Of a stretch of DNA of 64,000 bases, positions 9,201 to 21,200 are shown piece by piece. Positions within the stretch are counted from its first letter, which is position 1, and the number at the start of each line of letters is the position of its first letter. The notes below the pieces were generated by a model. The model saw only the letters and a program-made list of their open reading frames with translations. It was not told where the DNA came from and did no database searches. The position numbers and the translations under genes are program-made. Origin of the DNA: Limnohabitans sp. G3-2 (GTDB lineage Bacteria; Pseudomonadota; Gammaproteobacteria; Burkholderiales; Burkholderiaceae_C); the NCBI RefSeq assembly GCF_002778275.1, contig NZ_NESG01000002.1, positions 1-64,000 on the forward strand, in the 5' to 3' direction.

Positions 9201-12200
9201 CGGCGGTGACGCTGGCCAACGTGGCCGGTGCCACGCTGGACCTCAACGGCCAAAGCGTGGCCATTGGCTCTCTGGCCGGTGGCGGCAGCACGGGCGGCAA
9301 CCTGACGCTGGGCGCGGGCACCCTCACCACGGGTGGCAACAACACCAGCACAACGTTTGCGGGTGTGGTCAGCGGCAGCGGCGGGCTGACCAAGAGCGGG
9401 ACGGGCACGCTGACTTTGACGGCCAGCAACGCCTACCTTGGCACCACCACCATCGGCAATGGCAGCCTCACCCTCTCCAGCATGCAAAGCTCCTCGGCTT
9501 ACAGCATCGCCTCGGGCGCGGTGCTCGAATACAGCATCGCCGCCGGATCGGTCATCGGCACCACCGGCGCGGTGACGTATTCCGGCTCGGGCACGCTGCG
9601 CAAGACTGGCGCTGGAGAACTCATCAACGGCACGCACGTGGCCACCTACAGCCTGAGTGCGGGCGGTCTGATCGACTTGCAGGCCGGCACCTTCTCGGCC
9701 AGCTATTCGGGCAACGACATCTGGACGAACAACCGCTCGGACATCCACGTCGCCTCGGGCGCCACACTGGACGTCAACTCGGGCATTGTCTTCATGGACA
9801 AGCTCACGGGGGCAGGATCAATTCTGGTGGGTTTCATCGGCCCCATCGGCTCCATCACCCTGGGGGTCAACAACGGTTCGGCCACCTTCAGCGGCGCCAT
9901 CAGCAACTTCAATGCTGCGGGCAACGTGCTCAAGCAGGGCACGGGCACGCAAATTTTGTCGGGCAACAACAGCTACACCGGCACCACCACCGTCAGCGGC
10001 GGAACGCTGCAGGTGGGCGCGGGCGGGACGGCGGGCACGCTGGGCACGGGGGCGGTGGGCATCGACACCGGCGCCACGCTGCAGTTCAACCGCAGCGATG
10101 CGCTCACCGTGACCAACGCGATCAGCGGTGCGGGCGCGCTCAGCCAGTCCGGCACGGGCACCACGGTGCTCTCAGGCAACAACACCTACACCGGCACCAC
10201 CACGGTCAATGCGGGCACTCTGCAAGCGGGCAGCAGCACGGCATTTGGCAGCAACTCGGCGGTGACGCTGGCCAACGTGGCCGGTGCCACGCTGGACCTC
10301 AACGGCCACAGCGTGGCCATTGGCTCGCTGGCCGGTGGCGGCAGCACGGGCGGCAACCTGACGCTGGGCGCGGGCACGCTCACCACGGGTGGTGACAACA
10401 CCAGCACCAGTTATGGTGGTGTGATCAGCGGCACGGGCGGGCTGGCCAAGAGCGGCACGGGCACGCAGACATTGACAGGCAGCAACACCTACAGTGGCAG
10501 CACCGCCATCGGCAATGGCAACCTGACCATCACCAGCACGCAAGGCTCGTCCGCTTACAGCATCGCCTCAGGCGCGGTGCTCGAATACAGCATCGCCACC
10601 GGCACCACGGTCATCGGCACCACCGGCGCGGTGACGTATTCCGGCTCAGGCACGCTGCGCAAGACTGGCGCTGGCGCAGTCTCCAACGGCACACCCGTGG
10701 CCACCTACAGCCTGAGTGCGGGCGCCCTGATCGACTTGCAGGCCGGCACCTTCTCGGCCAGCGCCTTCGGCAACGATGTCTGGACGAACAACCTCTCCGA
10801 CATCCACGTCGCCTCGGGCGCCACGCTGGACGTCAACTCGGGCGTTGTCTTCATGGACAAGCTCACGGGGGCCGGCTCGGTCCAAGTGGGTTACACCGGA
10901 ACCAACGGCTCCATCACTCTGGGGGCCAACAACGGTTCGGCCACCTTCAGCGGCAACATCAGCAACTTCAATGCTGCGGGCAGCGTGGTCAAGCAGGGCA
11001 CGGGCACGCAAATTTTGTCGGGCAACAACAGCTACACCGGCACCACCACCGTCAGCGGCGGAACGCTGCAGGCGGGCAGCAGCACGGCATTTGGCAGCAA
11101 CTCGGCGGTGACGCTGGCCAACGTGGCCGGTGCCACGCTGGACCTCAACGGCCACAGCGTGGCCATTGGCTCTCTGGCCGGTGGCGGCAGCACGGGCGGC
11201 AACCTGACGCTGGGCGCGGGCACGCTGACCATAGGGGGTGACAACACGAGCACCAGCTACGGCGGTGTGATCAGCGGCAGCGGCGGGCTGACCAAGTCGG
11301 GCAGCGGCACCTTCACGCTCACGGCCAATGCCAGCTACAGCGGCGTCACCACCGTGGGCAGCGGCAGCCTGGTGCTGCAAAACGACGCGCCCAGCACCGG
11401 CTCGAGCAGCTTCACGGGGGCCGGCACCTTGGTGGTCCAGCCCACAGGCAGCCGCTTCACTTCCGCATTCAGCACGGCAGCTTGGTCTTTCGACAGCAGC
11501 TTGGGTGGTTTGACCCTGGGCAAGGTGGGCAACACGGCCGCCATCACGGTGGCCAATGCCGCCACGGTGGCCGGCCCCATCACGGTGCTGGGCGGTGACA
11601 TCACCCTCAACGCGGCCCTGACCGCTTCAGGCTCGCAGACCATCACGCTGGCCAGTTCGGGCCATGTGAGCGATGGTGCCAGTGGCGCGCTGTCGGCCAA
11701 CATGCTCTTGCTCAGTGGAGGCAACGTCACGCTCGACAGCACGGGCCATGCGGTGGGCACGCTGGCTGCCAGTGGCGTCAGTGGCCTGACCTTTGTCAAC
11801 AACAGCGCCCTGACCTTGGGCACCGTGGGCACGACCCACGGGATTTCGGCCAGCGGTGTGGTCAACATCGCCACCCGCACTGGCGACCTCACGCTGTCGC
11901 AAGCCGTGGGCACCAGCAACGCCACGGCCACGGCACTCACACTCAACGCGGGCAGCACGGCAGCCGCGCTCACCAGCACGGGGGGCAACCTGGTCGTCGG
12001 CGGCAGTGGCACCGTGTCGGTGGGGGCAGGCGGCACCGCCACGCTCTACACCGGCAGTGTCGGTGGCAGCAACGGTCTGAGCACCTTGGTGGGCACGGGC
12101 ACGGGGCGTTTCCGCTACGGCAGCGACGAGGCCACGGGCCATTACACGCTGGCCCTGAGCACGGGGCTCAACGCGGTCTACCGCGAGCAGCCCACGCTCA

Positions 12201-15200
12201 CGCGCGTGGTGAACAACCAGACCATCACCTACGGGGACGCCCTGACCCACACTTTCTCTGTCACGGGCGGCGTCAACGGCGACACCTACGCGCAGGCCTT
12301 CGCCAGCGCAACCACCCCCACCGTGTCGGTCAGTGGCAGCACCTCGACCTCGGGCCATTACACGGCGGGTACCGCCCACACCCTTTCGGCCACGGGCGGC
12401 GCCACCACGAGCCAGCTCGGTTATGCGGTCAGCGCCAGCACCACCTCGGGCACGCTCACGGTCAACACCAAAACCTTGACGCTCGCCTTCACGGGTGTCA
12501 ACAAAACCTACGATGGCCAGACCGGTGCCACGGTCACCACCAGCGACAACCGCGTGGCCAGCGATGTGTTGACGATCGCCCGCAGCGCCAGTTTTGCCGA
12601 CGCGAGCGCTGGCAATGGCAAGGCGGTGAACGTCAGCGCGGTGAGCCTGAGCAACACCGACGCGGCCAACTACACCCTGGCCTCGACCACCGGCAGCACC
12701 ACGGCCAGCATTGCCCAAGCGGCCTTGAGCATCACCGCCAACAACGCCAGCAAGACCTACGATGGCCAGGCTTACAGCGGCGGCAACGGGGTGGCTTACA
12801 GCGGCTTTGTGAACAGCGAGAACGCTGGCGTGCTGGGCGGTACGCTCAGCTACGCCGGCTCTGGCCAGGGCGCTCAAAACGCGGGCAGCTACACCCTGAC
12901 GCCACAGGGCCTGACTTCGGGCAATTACGCGATCACTTTCAGCAATGGCACCTTGGCCATTGCGCAAAAAGCGCTGACGCTGTCGGCCAGCAAGACCTAC
13001 GACGGCACCCGCAGTCTGGCGGGCACTGTCAGCTTCGGCGGCTTGGTGGGAAGCGAGACACTGGGCTACACAGGCGCCATGGCCAGCGATGCGCACGTGG
13101 CCAGTGCAGGCAAATACGTGGCGGCGATCACCTTGACCGATGGCAGCAACGGGGGCCTGGCGGCCAACTACGCGCTGCCCACGCTCAATGCAGCCAATGC
13201 CCCAGTCACGGTCACGCCCAAGGCCATCACGGCCAGTGCGGCGATCACGGGCACCACCAGCAAAGCGTACGACGGCACGAACGTGGCCACGGGTGCTGCG
13301 GTGACGGGCAGCGTGGCGGGCGCAGTCAGCGGCGACACGCTCAGCCTCGACACCTCGGGCCTGAGCCTGGCCTACAACAACGCGCACGTGGTGGGGGCGA
13401 GCCAGATCGCAGCCAGCGGCAGCACGGGCTTCGCGATCACGGGCAGCAGCAACGCCAGCGTGGCCAGTGACTACAGCTTCACCGTGCCGAGCATCGCGGC
13501 GGTGGCGGGCAGCATCACAGCGCGCGCGCTGACGGCCACGGCAAGCATTTCGGGCACGGTGATCAAGACCTACGATGGCAGCACATTGGCCACGGGCGCT
13601 GCCGTCACGGGGACGGTTTACGGTGCTTTGGGCGGCGACACCATCACGCTCAACAGCAGTGGTCTGAGCCTGAACTACAACAGTGCGCGTGTCCTGAGCG
13701 CCAACACCATCGCGGCCAGTGGCAGCGCGGGCTTCACCATCGCGGGCAGCAGCAACGCCAGCGTGGCCAGCGACTACAGCTTCACCGGGCCGAGCATTGC
13801 GGCGGTGGCGGGCAGCATCACACCGCGCGCGCTGACGGCCGTGAGCACGATCACAGGCACGCTGAACAAGACCTACGACGGCAGCACGGGTGTCAGCGGG
13901 GCGAGCGTGAGCAGCAGCTTTGGCGGCGGCCTTTCGGGCGACAGCTTCACCCTGACGGGGATCAGCCTGGCCTACAACAGTGCCCACGTGGCCACGGCCA
14001 CGGCCATCAGTGCCAGCGGCAGCGCGGGCTTCGCGATCGCGGGCAGCAGCAACGCCAGTGTGGCCAGCGACTACAGCTTCACAGCGCCGAGCATCGCGGC
14101 CGTGGCGGCCAGCATCACGCCCAAGGCCATCACGGCCAGTGCGGCGATCACGGGCACCACGAGCAAGACGTACGACGGCACGACGAGTGCCAGCGGCGCC
14201 AGCGTGAGCGGCACGGTCACCGGCGGCATCAGCGGCGACACGCTCAGCCTCGACACCTCGGGCCTGAGCCTGGCGTTCAACAGCGCGCGGGTGTTGGGGG
14301 CCAGCACCATCGCGGCCAGCGGCAACGCGGGCTTCACGATCGCGGGCAGCAGCCACGCCAGCGTGGCCAGCGACTACAGCTTCACAACGCCGAGCATCGC
14401 GGCGGTGTCGGGCAGCATCACGGCACGCGCCCTGACGGCCAGCAGCGCCATCACCGGCACCACCAGCAAGACCTACGACGGCACGCTGAGCGCCACCGGT
14501 GCGAACCTGAACACGGCCTTCAGCGGTCAGATCGTGGGCGACAGCCTGGCGCTCACCGGCTTGAGCTTGGCCTACAACAACGCGCACGTGGTGGGGGCCA
14601 GCCAGATCGCGGCCAGCGGCAGCGCGGGCTTGGCGGTGTCCAGCAGCACCAGAGGCTCGGTGGCCACGGACTACAGCTTCACAGCGCCGAGCATCTCGGC
14701 GGTGTCGGCCAGCATCACGCCCAAGGCCCTCACGGCCAGCGCGGCGATCACGGGCACCACGAGCAAGACGTACGACGGCACGACGAGCGCCAGCGGCGCC
14801 AGCGTGAGCGGCACGGTCACCGGCGGCATCAGCGGCGACACGCTCAGCCTCGACACCTCGGGCCTGAGCCTGGCGTACAACAGCGCGCGGGTGTTGGGGG
14901 CCAGCACCATTGCGGCCAGTGGCAGCGCGGGCTTCACGATCGCGGGCAGCAGCAACGCCAGCGTGGCCAGCGACTACAGCTTCACGGGCCCCAGCATTTC
15001 GGCGGTGGCGGGCAGCATCACGGCACGCGCCCTGACGGCCACGAGCACGATCACAGGCACGCTGAACAAGACCTACGACGGCAGCACGGGTGTCAGCGGG
15101 GCGAGCGTGAGCAGCAGCTTTGGCGGCGGCCTTTCGGGTGACAGTTTCAGCCTGACGGGGGTGAACCTGGCCTACAACAGTGCCCACGTGGCCACGGCCA

Positions 15201-18200
15201 CGGCCATCAGTGCCAGCGGCAGCGCGGGCTTCGCGATCGCGGGCAGCAGCAACGCCAGTGTAGCCAGCGACTACAGCTTCACTGCGCCGAGCATCTCAGC
15301 GGTGGCGGCCAGCATCACGCCCAAGGCCCTCACGGCCAGCGCGGCGATCACGGGCACCACGAGCAAGACGTACGACGGCACGACGAGTGCCAGCGGCGCC
15401 AGCGTGAGCGGCACGGTCACCGGCGGCATCAGCGGCGACACGCTCAGCCTCGACACCTCGGGCCTGAGCCTGGCGTACAACAGCGCGCGGGTGTTGGGGG
15501 CCAGCACCATCGCGACCAGCGGCAGCGCGGGCTTCACGATCGCGGGCAGCAGCAACGCCAGCGTGGCCAGCGACTACAGCTTCACGGGGCCGAGCATCGC
15601 GGCGGTGGCGGCCAGCATCACGCCCAAGGCCCTGACGGCCAGCCTGAGCAACACGGGTGTGAGCAAGACCTACGACGGCAGCACGGCCGCGCCCACGGGT
15701 TTTGCCCCCAGCTGGAGTCTGGCGGGATTGGTGCCCAGCGACACGGGCGCCAGCGTGGCGGGCACAGGCGTGGCCTACAACAGCGCCAACGTGGTGGGCG
15801 CGAGCCAGCTGACGGTGACGGGTCTGACCTTGTCGGGCATCACGGGTTCGAACAGCTCGGTGGTCTCGGACTACCAACTCACGGCCACCAGCGCGAGCGT
15901 GGCGGCCAGCATCACACCCAAGAGCGTGACGGTCACAGGCCTGGTGGCCAGTGACAAGCGCTACGACGGCACGGTGGCCGCGAGCGTCACCCAGTGGGGT
16001 GGCGTGAGCACGGGCGTGGGCAGCGAGACGCTGACCGTGCTGGGCCAATCGGCCAGCTTTGCCAACGCGAATGTGCAGCTCTCGGGCGGCGTGCCACAGG
16101 CACAAACAGTGACGGCCACAGGCTACACACTGGGCAACGGCACGGGACTGGCCAGCAACTACCAGCTCTCGAGCACCAGCGCCACGACCACGGCCACGAT
16201 CACACCCACGTCGCTGACGGTGACCGCCAACCAAGACGCGAAGTTCGTCACCATGAACGATGGCGCGAACTATGCGGGCGTGAGCTACAGCGGTTTGGTC
16301 AACGGCGAGACGGCCGCGGTGCTGAGCGGCACCCCGGTCATCACGCGCAGCAACAGCGCCGTCCATACCGCTGGCACCTACAGCGGCGTGCTCATGCCCA
16401 CGGGCCTGAGTTCGGGCAACTACAGCATCAGCTACACCAGCGGCACGTACACGATCGTGCCGGCCAACCAGTTGCTGGTGACCGTGAACAACGCCTCGAG
16501 CGTGTACGGCACCGCGACCACCTACAGCGTGGCGAGTGCGCGGTATTTGGGCAGCAACAACCAAGTGGTGACACTGAGCAATGTGAGCGTGGGCGCAAAC
16601 AACGCGGTCACCGTCATCGACGGCGCGAGCGGCTCGGCCAGCTTCACACTCACGCCCCAGAGCGCGCAGGTCTCTGGCGCGCAGCAATTGCGCGTGGGCA
16701 GCTACCAGCTTGGCGCGGCGGGCGTGCAAACGCAAAACAGCCAAAACTTCAGCAACACCATCAACGTGGTGGGCGCGCACACCGTCACGCCCAAGGGGCT
16801 GGACGCCACCCTCACGGGTGGACTGAACAAGACCTATGACGCGGGCACCGCCATGAATGGCCTCACGCTGGGCCTGACGGGCAGTGCCGTGCCCAGCAGC
16901 GCGGTGCTGGCGGGCGATGCGGTCTCGGTGGCGGGCAGCGGTGCTTTTGCCAGCAAGAACGCAGGCAGCAACCTGGGCTACACGGTGAGCAACCTGACGC
17001 TGTCGGGGGCGGACGCGGCCAACTACGGCCTCACCAGCAGCAGCCTGTCGGGCAGCAATGGTCAGATCATGGCCAAGGCGCTGACGCTGTCGGCCAGCAA
17101 GACCTACGACGGCAGCCGCAGTCTGGCGGGCGCCGTCAGCTTCGGCGGCTTGGTGGGCAGCGAGACACTGGGCTACACAGGCGCCATGGCCAGCGACGCG
17201 CACGTGGCCAGTGCAGGCAAGCACGTGAATGCCATCACCTTGACCGATGGCAGCAACGGGGGCCTGGCGGCCAACTACATGCTGCCCACGCTCAATGTGG
17301 CCCATGCGCCGGTGACGGTCACGCCCAAGGCCATCACGGCCAGCGCGGCGATCACGGGCACCACCAGCAAGACGTACGACGGCACGAACGTGGCCACGGG
17401 TGCTGCGGTGACGGGCAGCGTGGCGGGCGCGGTCAGCGGCGACACGCTCAGTCTCGACACCTCGGGCCTGAGCCTGGCCTACAACAACGCGCACGTGCTG
17501 GGGGCGAGCCAGATCGCGGCCAGCGGCAGCGCGGGCTTCACGATCGCGGGCAGCAGCAACGCCAGCGTGGCCAGTGACTACAGCTTCACAGCGCCGAGCA
17601 TTTCGGCGGTGGCGGCCAGCATCACACCCAAGACCATCACGGCCAGCCTGGGCAACACGGGCGTGAGCAAGACCTACGACGGCAGCACGGCCGCGCCCAC
17701 CGGCTTTGCACCGGGCTGGAGCCTGGCGGGACTGGTGGCGGGCGACACGGACGTGGCCTTGGCCCACACCGGCATCGCCTACAACAGCGCCAACGTGGGC
17801 TCGGCCCATCGGATCACGGTCTCGGGCTTGTCGGTGGCCGGTGTGACGGGCAGCCGCGCTTCGGTGGCTTCGGACTACCTGCTGTTGACGGCTGCGGCCG
17901 ATGTGGCGGCCAGCATCACACCCAAGAGCGTGACGGTCACAGGCCTGGCGGCCGTGGGCAAGACCTACGACGGCAACACCTCGGTCTCGGTCAGCCAATG
18001 GGGCGGTGTGAGCACGGGCGTGGGCAGCGAGACGCTGACGCTCCATCGCGGCAGCGCCGCCTTTGGCAGCGCCAACGCGGGCCACCAGACCGTGACAGCC
18101 AGCGGCTACAGCCTGGGCGACGGCGCGGGCGGTGGACTGGCCAACAACTACCTGCTCAGCAGCACCAGCGCCACCACCTCGGCCACCATTGCGCCCAAGG

Positions 18201-21200
18201 CGCTGACGCTGTCGGCCAGCAAGACCTACGACGGCAGCCGCAGTCTGGCGGGCGTGGTCAGCTTCGGCGGCTTGGTGGGGAGCGAGACACTGGGCTACAC
18301 GGGAGCCACCGCCAGCGACGCGCACGTGGCCAGTGCAGGCAAATACGTGGGTGCGATCACTTTGACCGATGGCAGCAACGGGGGCCTCGCAGCCAACTAC
18401 GCGCTGCCCACGCTCAATGTGGCCCATGCCCCAGTCACGGTCACGCCCAAGGCCATCACGGCCAGCGCAGCGATCACAGGTGCCACCAGCAAGGTGTACG
18501 ACGGCACGAACGTGGCCACGAATGCGGTGGTGACGGGCAGCGTGGCGGGCGCGGTCAGCGGCGACACGCTCAGCCTCGACACCTCGGGTCTGAGCCTGGC
18601 GTACAACGACGCCCATGTGGCCGGGGCCAGCAGCATTGGGGCCACGGGCAATGCCGGCTTCACGGTGGCGGGCAGCAGCAACGCCAGCGTGGCCAGCGAC
18701 TACAGCTTCACGGTGCCCAGCATCGCGGTGGTGGCGGGCAGCATCACACCCAAGGCCCTGACGGCGAATGCCAGCATCGGTGGCGCACTGAGCAAGACTT
18801 ACGATGGCACCACCAGTGCCAACGGCGCCAACGTGAGCGGTACGGTCCAAGGGGCCATCGCTGGTGACAGTCTGGTGTTGGACACCTCGGGCCTGAGCCT
18901 GGCGTACAACAGCGCGCGCGTGCAGGGGGCGAACCAGATGGTGGCCAGCGGCAACGCTGACTTTGGCTTCGTCGCCTCGTCATGGGGCAGTCGCAGAAGC
19001 GATTACAGCTTCACGGCGCCGACCATCGCCCCGGCAAGCGCCAGCATCACGCCGCGCACGCTGATCGCCAGCCTGACCAACACCGGCGTGAGCAAGGCCT
19101 ACGACGGCCGCACCGATGCACCGAGTGGCTTCACGTCGAGCTGGGCCTTCACGGGCCTGCTGGGCGGCGATACGGGCGCGAGCTTGAGCTACACCTCGGC
19201 AGCGTACGACAGCCCCAATGTCACGCAGGCCACACGGGTGGGGGTCACGTTTTCAGGCCAGGCGATCACGGCCATTCAGGGCAGTTGGGGCTCGGCGGCC
19301 AGTGACTATGTGTTGTCTTCGTCCAGCGCGAGCATCGCCGCCAGCATCACCCCCAAGGTGCTGACGGTCACAGGCCTGCAAGTGGCCGACAAGACCTACG
19401 ACGGCACGACCAGCACCACCGTCACGAATTGGGGCTCGGTGGGGACGGGCATCGGCAGCGAGACGCTGGGACTGAACCATGGCCTGGCCGTGTTCGACAG
19501 TGCCAACGCGGGCAGCCGCATCGCCACCGCCAGCGGCTACAGCTTGCTCCATGGCGCAGGCGGCGGTCTGGCCAGCAACTACCAGCTCGCCAGCACGAGT
19601 GCCAGCACCACCGCCACGGTGGCCAAGGCCCCACTCACCGTGCGCGCCAACGATGACGCCAAGTTTGTCACCACGAACGACGCCGTCGGCTATGCGGGTG
19701 TGAGCTACAGTGGGTTTGTGAACGGCGAAACCAGTGGTGTGCTGGGCAGCTTGCCCTCGGTGAGCCGCAGCAACAGCGCGGTCAACACCGCGGGCGTCTT
19801 CCGTGGCGTGCTCTTGCCCTCGGGCGGTACGGCGGCCAACTACACCCTGAGCTATGTGGCAGGCGACTACACGGTCGTGCCAGCCAACCAATTGCTGGTG
19901 CGCGTGAACAACGCTTCCACAGCTTACGGCACGGCGGCCAGCTACAGCCTGGCCAGCGCGACCTACTATGACCAGACCACCCAGCAGGTGATCACGCTCG
20001 CAGACCGCGCCATTGCCGCTGGCAACGTCGTGACGGTCCAGGATGGCGCGGGTGGCCGCGCCACTTTCACGTTGGCGCCGCTGCATGCCAGCCTGTCGGG
20101 TGCGCAAATGTTGCGCGTGGGCAGCTACACCCTCGGGGTCTTGGGGGCGGTCACCGAGAACAGCCAAAACTTCAGTGACACCATCACCCTGATCGGTCAA
20201 CTGGGGGTCACGCCCAAGGCACTGGTGGCGTCCACCAGCAGCGGCTACAGCAAGACCTATGACGGCACCACCACCATGAACGGCGTGAGCCTCGCATTGG
20301 CTGGCAGTGGCGGTGGGTCTGGCCTGGAGGCGGGCGATGCGGTGACGGTCACGGCCAATGGCAACTATGCCAGCCGCCATGCGGGGACTCAGTTGAACTA
20401 CACCGTCAACCAGGTGGCACTGCAAGGCGCAGACGCGGGCAACTACTTCATCGTCGGTGGCGGCAGCTTCATGGGCAGCAACGGCACGATCACGCCTCAA
20501 CCGCTGGTGCTGACTGCCCAAAGCGACAGCAAGACTTTTGACGGAACCAACCGGTCCGCCCTGATTCCCACGGCCAGTCGCCTGAGCGCTGGGGACAGCC
20601 TCAGTGGCCTGGTCCAGGCTTTCGACAGCAGTGCCGTGGGCGCGCGCAACCTGGTCGTGACCGACTACAGCATCGCCGATGGCAATGAGGGGAACAACTA
20701 TCAGGTCACGCGGGTTCCCGCGGTCGGCAGCATCACCGCCCTGAGCATCATGCCCCCTCCGACATCGGGTGGTGTGGGCGCCCCCGGCGGCGCAGGCGCA
20801 GGTGCAGGTGCAGGTGCAGGTGCAGGTGCAGGTGCAGGTGCAGGTGCAGGTGCAGGTGCGGGTGCGGGTGCGGGTGCTGGCTCTGGCTCTGGCTCTGGCG
20901 CATCTGGTGGTCCGAATGGTGCCCCGGATGCGGCGGTCACAGCCGCAGGCACCGCGACAGCGCTGGGTGACCGTGACCTGCCTGTGAGCTTCGGCGACGC
21001 AGGCACTTCGGGTGGGCGCGTCTGGGTGCAGCGGGCGTCGAGCCCCGAGGCGCCGGGTGTGATGCGTGTCTATTTGCCGCGTGAACTGCTGGTGAGCGAA
21101 GCGGGGTTCAGTTTCGCTGTGCCCATGGCTTCCTTGGGCAATGCAGAGACCGCCGCTCTGGCCAGCTTGCCCGATGGTTCGGCGCTGCCCGCATGGCTGT

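Noticed and set aside
6296..9748. Minus-strand open frame of 1150 codons, with others at 11627-15187, 15296-18850 and 19253-22018
   Set aside because: They lie antisense to the repeat-rich exoprotein gene. Their composition (runs of A, R, G, H, V) and length follow from the GC3 bias and repeats of the real frame; they lack domains and ribosome sites.
12460..20540. CRISPR-like regular repeats
   Set aside because: The repeats are in-frame coding units of about 300 nt, not short direct repeats with spacers.
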